From contig OX387603.1 of assembly GCA_947568835.1 (NCBI GenBank), positions 17,322,651 to 17,386,650 on the forward strand: a stretch of DNA of 64,000 bases. The letters are read 5' to 3'. Each line of letters begins with the position of its first letter. Positions within the stretch are counted from its first letter, which is position 1. The notes beneath the pieces are model-generated. The model was not told where the DNA came from. It saw nothing but the letters and a program-made list of their open reading frames with translations, and made no database searches. This stretch comes from Protonemura montana. Taxonomy: Eukaryota; Arthropoda; Insecta; Plecoptera; Nemouridae. The position numbers and the translations under genes were made by a program. Below, in pieces: positions 39,601 to 49,149 of the stretch.

Positions 39601-41838
39601 AACGACGCTCAAGGTCAGTTTAGTGGTCGAGGTTTGTTAACTTCTCGACTGATTTGTTGTGGTCTTGGGTGTCACTTGCTTTATGGAACTGTTCTTATGA
39701 CGTCGGTGAATAAGTGGTTTTAGTGAGGATGATGATGAACGTAGCCTTGTCTAGAAAACAGAAGTGGATACTTTGTACTGGCACACAGCCTACTCCCATC
39801 GAAGAGCACTAAAGGGACCACCAGCTTCACGTCGGTCCCCGAGAATAGTACAACCCGAATAGCAGGATTCCTCCACAAATCCAACTGTCGAGAGGTTGAC
39901 AAGAAAAGTAAATCAAGTTGTCGTGCTAACCTCTCTCCCTACTAGAACTGATTTTGAGTACGATGGCAACCCATCTAGTACCTGACTCAGCACAGTGTTG
40001 CTCAACTCTGGTGATCTTACACGAGAACTGGTGTTTCCAATACGCCAAACTGTTTGGTTTGTTATGTGTTTGTTAGTTCATTGGGATACACGAGCTTCGA
40101 ACTTCATTGAAGCGAAGCGTGTGACCGATTCACAGTCTTGTCGAGGAAAATGAAAAGTACCACACGACCTTTCCACAGTTGAGCTTAAGTGAAAAATAAA
40201 TTATTTCACATAGCAAGTGGTTTTCTCTACTATAACCTTTATTGCTAGACCCTTGTTTCTACAGTGCTTTATAATTTAATGTGATTGATAGTTGAATGAA
40301 CATAAAGTTCCTTGTGAAAAATATTGCTTTGGCGATTTCTTTTTTCTATTTCGAAACTAGATGCTGTGAAGAATCTGCATACTTATAAATCTCCATGGCG
40401 AAAAATTATTTTTTGATGTTAAATTCCCAGCCAGATGATATATGGACACAACTGACTTTACGGCATAATTATTGAGATTTTATCTCCTTGTCAAATAGAC
40501 ATTTTGAACCCATTTGAAAACTTTTCTTCTAAATTTCACTTGAGTGCGAAAAAGTTCAGTTCAGACAGAGTGACTGTTTTGCAAGAGTCGTTACATCATT
40601 AATACGTCATAACCGACCGTCGAGAGGGTTCGAGAGGGTGGGAGTAAGGGGTTGAGGTGGATGGAGGTACGGTATTTGGATCCAGGAAGATAAGTTGGCG
40701 TCCAGGTGCTCTTGACTCGCGTTTGCCTTCGATTTGTTCGCGAGGCGCAATTCCTTGAGCCACGTGACACACACGGCGAAAGTCTTGAAAGACGAAGACA
40801 GATCGCAGCCGGGGCGTCTTGCCAGCGACGGTACACGGCGCTAGTCCCGGCCCGAGAACCTTACAAAGATTGAAGAACCGATTCAAAATACCTTCGCCGA
40901 TATTAAAACTAAGATGCATTTCGTTTTAAAAATGATCAGAGGTATTTTTGTGTACTCGAAACAGAGATTTAAGTTTTGCGATTTAAGCCCTTCCCATTTT
41001 GACCGAGTTTTGAACTTTACTCCATATAGTTACTCCACTTTTTCACGCTAAATCATTCTTCGGAGAATGTGGTTCCATTGCATTTTCACTTCATGACCAT
41101 GCATTTGTTCAGTAGCATTGGAAGCAACTCTAAACGCCACATTACTCTTTTTCTACCCCGACTCTTTTCAAGGTCTGAAACTCATCGAAAATGACCGAGG
41201 ATAAATTTTGAGAACCTATCTGACTTCTTTATCTATGTGGGTCTTTTTAACGCCAGTCAATCTCAAAGACATGCGCTGTCAGCACTCAGCAGACTCTGTG
41301 AAAGAATCAGGATGCACGGGTCAGCCTCCGTACTGATCCCTGGCACTGTCTCTGATGAAAATGGATCGGACAGTTCCTGTTCCTGTTCATGGAAATGGAT
41401 AGTGAAGACCAAGCTTACATGACGTAGGACTCCTTGACGCCAACGTGAATTTATACAGAGATTTAAGATTGATGGTTTATTTTTTAAACTGTCTTTTCTT
41501 GTTGGAATCGTGTGCCATTTATACATTTACTTTGCTGTTGACAAGTGATATCGAAGTAATAGCGTTTGAACGTTTTATACGAAAACAAAATTACAACAAC
41601 TCAAACCATAACTAACTACTTTGTATTTTGAGATTTTTAATTTTAACAGGGCTTTGTCAACTAATGTCATTTTCTTGATGATTTACACAAACGTGTATCT
41701 CCATTTCAACAAACTCGGTTGCCGCATTTCGAAATCTATCCTAAATTTCGCACCGTTTCTTTTGTTTCAGCGATGCCGTCATCGTTGAGCACTGTCTTCA
41801 TTCTGGTGATGTCATTGGCAGCCATGCTTACGTCATGA
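4378..41838 (+). CDS. beat: Beaten path (Beat) family Ig protein, 5' end missing; five exons joined
   Basis: The joined exons 4378-4586, 7622-7757, 26781-26914, 39358-39613 and 41771-41838 total 803 bases. With one base from an upstream exon they form 268 codons including TGA, with no internal stop. The protein starts [14 protein letters not shown]. Ig domain 1 has Cys in TLVCEF, the core Trp in IKWYKDE and the second Cys in SGTYRCEV. The Ig 2 region has Cys in GNCTSAK, Trp in LAWYING and Cys in VELQCLA. Sequons are NRS, NMT, NSS, NMT and NCT. The last 14 or so residues are hydrophobic with no basic tail, suggesting a GPI anchor. Beat proteins are neuronal surface or secreted ligands of Side-family receptors and act in axon guidance and fasciculation. 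The family call is strong; which Beat paralogue it is cannot be settled here. The signal peptide must lie on an upstream exon. Confidence 0.9.
4587..7621 (+). other. beat-like intron, 3.0 kb, with LINE relic
   Basis: Bounded by GTGAGT and tttccag. It is AT-rich with no host exon seen. A non-LTR retrotransposon relic on the - strand fills 6704-7536. The open frames at 4.8-6.1 kb look like AT-rich chance frames. Confidence 0.85.
6704..7536 (-). pseudogene. Non-LTR retrotransposon (LINE) reverse-transcriptase relic
   Basis: On the - strand the translation runs [12 protein letters not shown][21 protein letters not shown], then [34 protein letters not shown] and [12 protein letters not shown]. 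These are the palm and thumb motifs of a LINE reverse transcriptase, including the YADD active site. A stop replaces the usual Gln of GVPQG. After another stop and a frame change, C-terminal sequence continues ([23 protein letters not shown]). Endonuclease and finger regions are missing, so the copy is 5'-truncated and dead. It fits the Jockey/CR1/L2 group broadly; the clade is unresolved. Confidence 0.87.
7622..7757 (+). CDS. beat: beat-like exon b: C-terminal half of Ig domain 1
   Basis: The acceptor is tttccag|CTG and the donor is ATGG|GTGAGT. The exon is entered in phase 0 and left in phase 1. It encodes [16 protein letters not shown], then [16 protein letters not shown], closing Ig domain 1 with the Y-x-C cysteine, and ends EKGNMTVM. 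Four sequons lie here. It is too short to stand out as an open frame and was found by matching the expected continuation of the Beat Ig fold. A LINE relic ends about 85 bases upstream. Confidence 0.92.
8394..8496. repeat. Hairpin repeat, arms of about 37 bp
   Basis: The left arm AAACTGGGTTTTTGAGTGCT...AATCAACTCA pairs with the right arm TCAGTTGATTTTTGCTAAGC...AAGCCCAGTTT across a 29-base loop, with roughly five in six positions pairing. It is probably a small palindromic mobile element. Sequence to about 8560 (TTAGATAAAGTAGGCATGAA) belongs to the same family as 4209-4305. Confidence 0.6.
9019..9471. mobile_element. MITE with inverted repeats of about 45 bp
   Basis: The left arm (9019-9063: GTTGAGTTTATAGGGACAGT, then CAGAGGGCCAGCGCTAATG) is an imperfect reverse complement of the right arm (9427-9471: TTTAACACAAACGCTGCTCC, then TCTGACTACACCTG). 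The 453-bp interior has no coding capacity and includes a 9-bp tandem. Related right ends occur at 1617-1712 and 35810-35915. Confidence 0.7.
9171..9203. repeat. 9-bp tandem GTCTAGTTA
   Basis: Three perfect copies plus a partial one lie inside the MITE 9019-9471. Confidence 0.8.
9823..10260 (+). mobile_element. 5S-rRNA-derived SINE copy
   Basis: The head GCATGTTGGAAACACCGG, the 5S boxes CGAAGTTCAGCAACACTG and GGATGGGTGACC, the body with CCTTCGGAAGGGACTTTAA, a TCATCATCGTCCTCATCATC tail run and an end near GTGCGTCTTTATACACCAC all match the copy at 2030-2493 read on its own strand. Two open frames through it are SINE sequence and not genes. Confidence 0.87.
13286..13306. repeat. Poly-C tract, 21 nt
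   Basis: An uninterrupted C run preceded by CCCCG. Short open frames across it are artefacts. Confidence 0.9.
15640..16030. repeat. Left subterminal array of CAAGATCTTG palindromes
   Basis: There are tens of near-contiguous copies of AAGATCTTG with linkers such as C, TA or GAATC, giving a period of about 10 bases. A longer 63-bp unit with AAGAACTTGCCACGATTG is duplicated at 15835-15897 and 15898-15960. The core is self-complementary. The long open frame across it is a product of the repeat. Confidence 0.9.
17216..17655 (-). other. Exon-intron-like structure inside the DNA transposon
   Basis: On the - strand, an acceptor-like tactttttcag starts an open stretch ([19 protein letters not shown] to STDNFTTL) that ends at a strong donor CTTG|GTAAGTTTG. 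A second open stretch ([16 protein letters not shown] to APLEEKLVW) follows an attttcag acceptor and ends at ATG|GTAAGTTAA. The phases of the two do not join in frame, so it is either a decayed transposon gene or a non-coding transcript. No family was recognised. Confidence 0.25.
18769..18850 (-). mobile_element. SINE 3'-tail fragment (same family)
   Basis: The stretch GTGTTCAACGGCGCACTATT, then AGACGTCGGTAAATCAGTGG and ATGATGATGG, matches the reverse complement of the family tail (GCGTCGTTAAAC and the CATCATC run). Head and body are absent. It lies inside the DNA transposon 15629-19941. Confidence 0.6.
19235..19364 (+). mobile_element. SINE copy with internal deletion
   Basis: The head TTTGGCATGTTGGAAACACC and degenerate 5S boxes (CGAAGTCAAGCAACACG, GAGTGACCATCAC) run to AGAGAGGTTATAG. 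The sequence then jumps directly to the terminal AACAATGCGTCGTTAAA, losing the body and the CATCATC run. It is nested within the DNA transposon. Confidence 0.78.
19577..19932. repeat. Right subterminal array of CAAGATCTTG palindromes
   Basis: The same AAGATCTTG core is spread over about 350 bases, more diverged than on the left, and densest at 19860-19922, next to the right inverted end. Open frames across it are repeat artefacts. Confidence 0.85.
21648..21690. repeat. (CAGG)n microsatellite
   Basis: GGCAGGCAGGAGG followed by about seven unbroken GCAG units. Confidence 0.9.
23893..23941. repeat. Tandem of about 16 bp (GTACAGATATTTGAA)
   Basis: Three imperfect copies of ACAGATATTTKAAG lie in a row. 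Confidence 0.75.
24485..24511. repeat. Poly-G tract (19 + 7 nt)
   Basis: A 19-nt G run, one C, then seven more G. Proline-rich open frames on the other strand are artefacts. Confidence 0.9.
25641..25930 (+). mobile_element. SINE copy lacking its 5S promoter
   Basis: It begins GTTTGGCGTGTTGAAAACAC and then jumps to the body (ATCAACCTCTGGACAGCATG), so both 5S promoter boxes are deleted. The body with CCTTCGGAAGGGACGTTAAG, the CATCATCATCCTCATCATCA run and the end GTACGTCGTTAAACACCAC are well kept. Confidence 0.83.
26781..26914 (+). CDS. beat: beat-like exon c: start of Ig domain 2
   Basis: The acceptor is tttttttcag|CA and the donor is CTTAAG|GTAAGC. The split codon gives Ala, then [40 protein letters not shown] and NGLK. 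The YxxGDYVxxNCTS...P...W.ING pattern is the conserved opening of the second Ig domain in Beat proteins. The exon ends in phase 0, matching the next one. It follows a 19-kb intron. Confidence 0.92.
28521..28588. repeat. Perfect 34-bp tandem duplication
   Basis: TCGGATTAAGTGATAATTTA followed by TACACAAAATGCAT occurs twice, head to tail. Confidence 0.92.
31313..31330. repeat. Poly-G tract, 18 nt
   Basis: An uninterrupted G run between AATGGA and TATGG. Confidence 0.9.
31945..32140 (-). pseudogene. Nuclear copy of mitochondrial ND5 (NUMT)
   Basis: The - strand encodes [20 protein letters not shown], then [20 protein letters not shown] and YLLIRF. This is the strongly conserved core of NADH dehydrogenase subunit 5 (proton-translocating module of complex I), with changes at positions that are normally fixed (KIAQ, PISS, MVAP, PVYA). 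Homology is clearest for about 50 residues (31978-32127) and fades on both sides. It sits in a nuclear intron between beat-like exons, so it is a transferred mitochondrial fragment. The frame is still open, which suggests that it is fairly young or simply short. Confidence 0.85.
33526..33539. repeat. Poly-G tract, 14 nt
   Basis: An uninterrupted G run in a CpG-rich stretch, shortly after a 7-nt G run. Confidence 0.9.
34662..34673. repeat. Poly-G tract, 12 nt
   Basis: An uninterrupted G run following GATGAGGA. Confidence 0.9.
35810..35915. mobile_element. End related to the 9019-9471 MITE, inverted
   Basis: TGAGTTTATAGGTATAGTCA, then GACTAGCGTTAATATTAAAC and GGTGCCACCCGAT match the reverse complement of the right end at 9371-9471. 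Only one end is seen. Confidence 0.58.
38190..38277 (+). repeat. Dispersed repeat, two copies 43 bp apart
   Basis: GGTGGAAGTGCCATGTTATG followed by ATCTGCGGGTTGCGTTCA is repeated as GGTGGAAGTGCCGTGATATG followed by CTCTGCGGGCTGCATTCA. Relatives lie at 52895-53246. Confidence 0.8.
39358..39613 (+). CDS. beat: beat-like exon d: rest of Ig domain 2 and stalk
   Basis: The acceptor is ccgttag|GCT and the donor is GCTCAAG|GTCAGT. The exon is entered in phase 0 and left in phase 1. It encodes [19 protein letters not shown], then [13 protein letters not shown] and [10 protein letters not shown], followed by a polar stalk rich in Arg, Gln and Asn. The SLGLxFxxExxHF...LxCxA pattern is typical of the second Ig domain of Beat proteins. 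A SINE on the opposite strand begins only about 78 bases after the donor. Confidence 0.92.
39614..41770 (+). other. beat-like last intron, 2.2 kb
   Basis: Bounded by GTCAGT and tttgtttcag. A SINE copy on the - strand occupies 39692-40051. The remainder shows no coding signal. Confidence 0.85.
39692..40051 (-). mobile_element. 5S-rRNA-derived SINE copy near an exon donor
   Basis: The - strand shows the head TTTGGCGTATTGGAAACACC, degenerate 5S boxes (AGTTGAGCAACACTG, AGATGGGTTGCC), the body with the modified CGGGGACCGACGTGAAG region, and a CATCATCATCCTCACT tail. The last bases of the usual tail are missing. It lies in the last beat-like intron about 78 bases from the donor. Confidence 0.82.
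41771..41838 (+). CDS. beat: beat-like terminal exon: hydrophobic C-terminus and stop
   Basis: The acceptor is tttgtttcag|CG. Joined in phase 1 it reads [22 protein letters not shown] and then TGA. The hydrophobic run at the extreme C-terminus, preceded by small residues and with no cytoplasmic tail, fits a GPI-anchor signal. A short transmembrane anchor is possible but less likely. The exon is tiny; its support is the in-frame join, the strong polypyrimidine acceptor and the sensible end. Confidence 0.82.
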
Positions 41839-42795
41839 CGCTAAGGTGAGGCGAACCTCCCGAACACACTTCTACACAATGCTACATAATCAACACAGAC
41901 TTTCCCTCCAAGAGAAGCTACGCGATCAACAATAGATATTGTTGCCTGCACCGCTCCCGTTACGGGAGTTTTGTGAACTAAACGTTACCAATGTAATACC
42001 CTATGTTAGCAGCGCTCCCCTACGCCAACGAAACAATGACAATGAACGGTTTTTGTAGGTGGCAGTGCCGGCGAGTGTAAATCATGCAGTCTTTTCTGAC
42101 TGTCTTGCGTTGCCTGTGCATAAGAGGATTTTCAACACGTCCTGTGCGATTGAATTATGTTTCGGGCGTAATTTCAATTTGAAAATGTTTTGTGGTACTA
42201 CCTCGGTGTGATGAATGGATGATGCTAACGTGTGACTAGAACGTGTTGAGGATTAAAGAACAATAACTTTGAATTTCCATAAAATATTATCTCATCTGAA
42301 TTATTACTATGCATAACGCAAAGCCGGGGGAAAGGTTCAGCGAACGGTTTCCAGACATGAAAGTTGTCGAGGAACAACAAAATGTGCTACTGCGAGGAAC
42401 AAATCAATCTTTCTTAACAGACTTGGCCCACAGTTTATCCACGTGTCGCTGATATTCTTGAAGAAACAATCTAAAGAAAATCAAGAAGTCACCTAAATAA
42501 AAAATTAGGTAGACAAAAATGATTTGAATCAAAATAGCTTTCGAAGACAACGGCTCCATTTTTTAAACGCCTTGCTTCTTGTCTAGTGAACAATTTCCCG
42601 TAATCCAACCCCGGTTAATTAGTCCGGTACAGAGGCTCGAGTCGAGCGCAATCTCTTTGACTGCATGCCTTTGAACTATCGAGACGCCGTCGGCTATACG
42701 CTGTCTCAAACTTCAACCTTTGAAAAGGAACCGGGCGAAATGAAAACTAAGAACCAAGATTGTTTCGATCTCCTCGCAAGTCTCCGAAGTAAGCC

Positions 42796-42835
42796 CGACC
42801 GACGACGACGACGACGAACACGACGACCGACGACG
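42796..42835. repeat. (CGA)n microsatellite
   Basis: An interrupted run of CGA triplets. It makes an Arg-rich open frame that I do not take as a gene. A shorter run is at 43203-43222. Confidence 0.85.
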
Positions 42836-43627
42836 TCAAGGCTATCAGAGATCTATAAATCTTTCCAAAAACGATTCAAGAAAATTGCCAGAAAAGACAA
42901 CTATTAATTTACGCATCTTGACGGTCGATACGGACGATAATCACGAACCATGGACCATCCATTTCTTGTAAAATGTTGTTAATGCTTTCTAGTATAACAT
43001 TTCTTCAAAAGGTTGCGGCGTCGCTGCTTCTTATCTACTTTTGTTTTGTTGCCGCGTTGCCATTTATTTGCGCTTCAAGTGACAGGTCCATTAGTGCACA
43101 GAAGGCGGTGGGTTAAGCATGCTTTTTGCACCGCCGCGAATTCTTTGCGTGTTTAGCTGGCGCTGGGAACTGGGAGGAAAGCTGGCGACGAGGGTGTGGA
43201 GCCGAAGACGACGACGACGACCAGCACACGGAAATATCCCATTACACACAGACGGACGCAAACGACGGCGCGGCGAGAAAGCGTTGTCTTCCAAATCCCA
43301 AAGAGCCCTCCTAAGCCGTATTGGAAACGTATCGAAATCAGCAGACGATTCGACGGAGAACACGCTATTAATGTCGACTTCGAAAATAAGAACAAGAAAA
43401 TTAGCAATGGGAAACTTTAACAATGCGTCTTCATGACAAAAGAAGGATTTCGGTGGTGCAATTCAACAATTGAAAAGAAAAAAAAACGTCCCAGTTGTTC
43501 ATTTGCCGTTCTTGTCGCTTTCACCGTAAGGTCGTGGGTCGCATTTTCTTTCGGAGTCTCTTTATATATATATTTTTGTTCTGAATATTACACTGAAATG
43601 AATGGAATCTCCTTCTCTCTTGAGACA

Positions 43628-43645
43628 GACGCGCGCGCGCGCGCC
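43628..43645. repeat. (CG)n run
   Basis: ACGCGCGCGCGCGCGCC, within the CpG-rich block. Confidence 0.85.
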
Positions 43646-44583
43646 TTCAATTTTAGTAGCAAGTGTTTTACGAGTGACGATGAAACTCGCGAGGAAAGAT
43701 ACTCCAGAGGATCGTTACGTCGCGAGCTTGTCTCGAGTTATGACAACTAAACGTGCTCGAAAGCAGCCTCCATCCGTGACATCACACGCGTTAAGCAACT
43801 TGTGACTTGCATTTCGATGCAAATTTCAAACAAGCGCGCGTACAACACGGCAGCATCGCAATTTAGCAAATGGAATCACTTTTGTTTTAAACGAGAAAGA
43901 AACAAAGTGGAGCCTGATGAGCACCCAGAGCAGCGCGCGTTGCAGGCTGCCGCTGATGCATTTCCTTTGAAACAAACCTGGGGATGTGCGGATGGAACGG
44001 GCAAACAAGATTGGAAGTAAACAACGCACACTGGATTTCGGTTCAAGCAAACAGCTGGAAAAATGCGTTCACCGTGAGAGGAAAACAGATTTAGTTCGGA
44101 AAGCAGCCGCGAATCTGACGCAGCATCAATGTCAATGCGTTCTCAAAAGTGGCACTCACGCACGATGCGACATCACCGTCTGTTGGTCCACTAGCAAAGT
44201 AGCAGACTGTATAAACGCGGCGAGAGTGTCATATGGGTTCGCGGACTTCATACGCCAAGCAGTCATGTCTGGTGAATGGATACAATCGTGATTCATCTGT
44301 CAACAGATGTGTGAATCCAATTCAATGCCGAGTAAAGAAGCTTGCGCAAAATGCAAAGTGGGTTTCGATAATCGATGTCGTATCGGGTTTGACAGGCTAT
44401 CATAACAAGTGTTGACACAACAGAGGCTGCTGCGATTTGACGGTGGTGCACATCAAACAGGGGGGCCGGGTGGCGTGTTCACTTGGACTTTGCAGGAAAA
44501 GAGGGTGAAAGCGGATCGTCGGCGGATGAGAAGAGGTTGAAGGAAGGAGAGAAGGCGAGGAAGGAAACGAGATCTTGCGCCGA

Positions 44584-44602
44584 GACACACACACACACAC
44601 AA
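44584..44602. repeat. (AC)n microsatellite
   Basis: About nine AC units. Confidence 0.85.
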
Positions 44603-47600
44603 CTTTCCGTACAACTAATGCAGAGTTCCCAAGAGTTTAACCCTGCCCTATCTCGTATCTCGTAGTCGCAAACACCCTAAAAACCTGTCGCCGGTTTCTA
44701 GTGCGGGCGTGTGGCCCGAGCTCGCTTAGTCGGCAATACATTATATTCGAGTACACAAGCGAGTTTAACAGGAAGTAATTTGCTCCTATCAATAAATTAC
44801 TTTCGGCTGAAACCGATCAAACAGTTGGCTTTTTTGCAACAACTTCTGCGCGTTCAATTAGGTTATTTAGTTCGGTTAAATCATTAAATGCTGTGCACGT
44901 TGCATAAAGCTGACTCTAAACCGTTAGGGAACACATTTATTATCACTCAGATACCGATGGTATCACCATTCCGTCGATATTAGAGGTGCTAGTTTTCCCA
45001 TGTTCTGTTTACCATGAGGTGTGTACTTGCTAAGAATTATGGCCCTCGCCAGCTCTTTTAACGTCAGTGGGATTAATTATATTAAAAAAAAAAAATGCAA
45101 TTTCAACACTCATTGAAGATTGCTATAATCTAACACACATTTGCGCAGTCTCAGAGCATGAACTGCAGCGGTTATCCATCGCAATATGGCTATCCATTCA
45201 GATCACTGGCTCACCCGGTTTTATGTAATTCAAGGAGCAATTAAATATTACTCGCGCTTTCCATTCCATTTCGGCTGTGCGAGGGCTAAAACGAGGACAT
45301 CTAGAGTGAGGCGAGCAGTAGACAGAACAAAAGTTGTGCCCCAGGGCAGGGTTTGCTAGAATTGTTATGGAAACTAAGAGAACATGGTAATATTCCAACC
45401 ATAGACCAAACGGCTCAACCGGGCAAAAGACGGGAGAAACACGAGAAAAAGAAATACATGCTTTATAAAAATGTTGTCCATTTTATCTTTACACTGCGTA
45501 ACATCTCTGTATATATCTCTATTTCTGATTGTAGCCCGCGTGTCTATACCGAAGGGGGTATCCATTCCAAAAGAAAATAAGAGATTCTTATTTAAATATT
45601 GCGAAGGAATTCTGATAAATCATTCCACTGAAAGGATCGAAACAATCATCTATTATTCTTTCCGAACTCTTCAAGAAAAGACATACCAAAAAAAGAGACT
45701 TAAGTTGCTTGTGACTGGACGAAAAATTAGTGATCTTGATTCTGTGAAATGGAACAAGTGTGTGAAGAAAAAAAATGCGTGGTGCTTCTCAAGAATTTGA
45801 GATGAAATAATATAATATGACTAGTCTAGGAAGAAAATCTTTCCTCTCAAAAGTGATTTTCAAAAGATTATTTTTAAGTTGTTGCGATGGTAAGAACTAA
45901 GAAATGTGACGTTTTATTTGTATTTATTTTTGTAAAAAAAAATACGAATTGATGAATGATACATGGTCCGCATTGCACCCCGGCATGAGCCATCCTCAGA
46001 AATGCCTACGTATAAAATTAGAATTAATCAACATCAGTGCACTTTTCATTATCTCTTGCCGTACGATAAAATTCTATCACCACTGGCTCACAGACTAAAC
46101 GTGATGTCTGCATTTTATTAAGAAAAAACAAACAAAATACTGTTCAGTGTTTAATGATATATAATACTCTAGCGTCTTATTAATTAAAATATATCAGTTT
46201 GTGTGTACTTTGTGTGGAAGACAATTTACTGTTTATGTGCAATGCGCTCTGTATTTTTTTTTCTTCTAAACATACACAAACAATGTATAAAAACAAGATA
46301 TTAGTACATATTCATGTGGTCATGGTATAATATGTAATTAACTAGAATGGAAACTGGCAGAAGCGATTTGAAACTGTTAATGTGTTGTTAAAATGGACGA
46401 AGTTTAATTTTCGTGCGAAATTGAGGCATCTTTGTGTAAGGTTATTCTATTATATACAATATTATATGCGTACACTTCTGTGTATGAGATCATCTGTACA
46501 AATTATTATTGTTTCTCCTTTGTACACGCACTTCGCACAAGTAATGTAAGAAAATAATCTAACACGAGCGCACCCGAGTGTAAAAAAACATTTAATATAA
46601 ACTATAATACCTATCTTTTACCGGCAGAGTGCTCTCTTTGTGGGCAAAACTCCAGGTACAGCACTATTGCCTACCTAATACTGTAATATTCTAGATGTTT
46701 CTTAAAACCCCCCCTAGATAGCATTCAAGCCCTACGTAATCTGTATGAATTATGAAGAAACATGTTCTCTATATCTCGCAGAAAATGCGAATTTTGTTGT
46801 CCTCTTGCGGCAAATAATAACGTCTTGCTGACGTCACAATGCACGTAGCAGGAAAACACGATAGTGGCGCTCCGTGCTTGTGATGTATTATATACATTGA
46901 AATGTTTATATGCGGGTTTCGTGTGAACTAACAGTTGTTCCACTCTTTTGTTTTGGTATCTTCTTAGTTCTCTGAAGATGATGCAGTGCTACAGTCGCGA
47001 GCGGAGGATAAAGAAAGCTAGGTGCAGTTTGAATTATTTCGTACGAATCCTAGCGCGGTCTCGCCGCTCTATCTTCCACGACGCGAGCTAATTTAGATAA
47101 ACGAAGCGCAATTTTCTTTACTCATAATTACCTTCACAAGTTTAGTCCGGCTGAGCCGTACAAATCTGTGATTAGATCTGTCTTCAGCAATGTCAAAATA
47201 TGTCAATTTTTTTTCTTTTTATTTTGAAAGGCCTGCATGAAAGTAGCACCGCAAATATCTCTACCGTATATTTTGAATCGTTTCAAGAACGTAAACCAAA
47301 AAGTTCACGGAAAATGTAAAAGTGTGGCTCAGGACCACCAGGTCACTCGGAGGAGTTAGTGCAATTGGTATAAAAATGCTTTCAAGGGGTTTGAGTGGGG
47401 AAGGGGCTTAGGGACGGAGCTCGCAGCAGGCAAGCAGGGGACAGTTTGCCCGCAAACCTGTAACGCCATGAATAAAAGACAGACTGCTTCAAAGCGCACG
47501 GCGTAGTGGCACAAGAGCTACGCTATGTAAAGATTGCCATCTCCTTGAGGCCAATGCGACCAAAGTCGTTCGTACAGGTCAACACATTTCGCCGGCGAGA

Positions 47601-49123
47601 TAGGGAAAGGCGTTTTACGTTCTGCAATTATTGTTACACTCGTACATCTTGTGGTACATTTTGGACAACATTTGAATCAAAACTCGTCCAATGTAGAATT
47701 ATTTTGTTTGAAAAAAATCCATGTCACCCCCGATGTATACTTAATATAAAGAACATGTAAACTTATATAGATATTATGTATAGGCCTACGTATTAGATCA
47801 ATTTTGGAAATGATGTTTTGGCATAAAATATATTAACATCTCAAATGTGTCTATAATAAGGGAAGCTGCGCACACTCAATTAAAGTGTCAGCCAATGGAG
47901 CTGCAGCTACCGTCAAAGTGTATGAGAAAAAATTATGATTTTTAAATATGTCTTATCTTAAAATTGTTAAATATTGTGTATTTTATGTTCCTAATCATAC
48001 TTCCAGAAAAACATAAATAAAAATTTGGAAAAATCAATTTATTTTGTTCTCCCAAATAATTAGCATGCTTAGCATATTTAGATGTAGATGTATGCAAATT
48101 TTTCTCACATAGTTTATTTGTTTTTCATCCGCTTATCATTTTATAGAAACGCTAGAAAAGCATCAGAACTCTACACAACATGACACAACACATACCACGT
48201 ACAATTTAGCGGCAACTTTTAAAAAATCCACGCGCATATAACAGTTTTTACAGACGTTGAACTGAATACAGCCAACAACACCAACTACATCAAAGAAGTC
48301 TACAACAAATTACAACTACATCAAAAGTGTCGCGACTTCACACTAGTTTAATTTACCACCACCCCGGCGCTAGCTGCGGTTCCCTCCGGAATCTCCCATG
48401 CCCCTTAAGTAAAAGCGTGCACACCAGAAAGCAACACTGTCCTTCGTTCACTGGGCCCCCATAGCAAACAAGAATGAAAACAATATGCATTGCGACAAAA
48501 AGGGGTGGCACTAATAAACGATGGGCATGACCGAGAGACAGTACGTTTCTTCCCTCGGGTACAACAACGAATACGAGAACGTGGCACTTCTCTCGAAGAC
48601 GCCGCGTCTGCCCAACGCTAAGTATCTGCCACTGCCTTTCTTTGAAAGAAACGTCCTGTTTTATTATTAATATTTCACCCGTCCGTGTATAGGGCGCGCT
48701 AGATGTCCCAAGACCCATCCTCGTGTGACCTCGAGTGTCCATTATCTCTATCTTCTAGCACCGCCAGCGTCGTATATTTCCCAGTTAAGATTCCAACAGC
48801 CAGACGACTGCAGCCTATGAGGAGTTTGTGCAGTATTAAACTTTCCGATGGAGTCCACAACTGCTTTGTCTTCATGCATCCTCAACGCGACACGGGACAC
48901 ATTTCTCCTGGTTATTCGCGAACATGGCGGAGAGTGCATTTAGCTATAAATCTTGCTAGGAACTCTTCCATTAACTGGCTCACACATTCCACCGTGGCAT
49001 GGTGAACGCCAACCGCTGCCGCCTCCGCTAACATTGTTGTCATGTTGTGCTGGCAATGCCATAAAGGTAACGAGTAGTCATCCTTTATAATATCAAAACG
49101 TGTTACTTTTGCAGAAACGAACG

Positions 49124-49149
49124 ACATATATATATATATACATATATAG
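49124..49149. repeat. (TA)n microsatellite
   Basis: About twelve TA units, interrupted once by CA. Confidence 0.85.

Larger units (their letters stand above)
41839..46700 (+). other. Downstream region: possible 3' UTR plus CpG-rich block
   Basis: This follows the TGA of the beat-like gene. Part is probably 3' UTR, but I could not choose a poly(A) site. From 42.6 to 44.6 kb there is a CpG-rich block with CGA and CG simple repeats. Several frames are open on both strands there, which reflects composition rather than a gene. From 45.8 to 46.6 kb it is AT-rich. Confidence 0.5.

Noticed and set aside
43091-43436. Overlapping open frames on both strands, one Arg/Thr-rich
   Set aside because: They result from the CGA repeats and high CpG content; no frame has gene-like composition.
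48353-48742. 129-codon open frame on the - strand
   Set aside because: No domain or splice context was seen, and overlapping frames on both strands are also open. The translation looks random.
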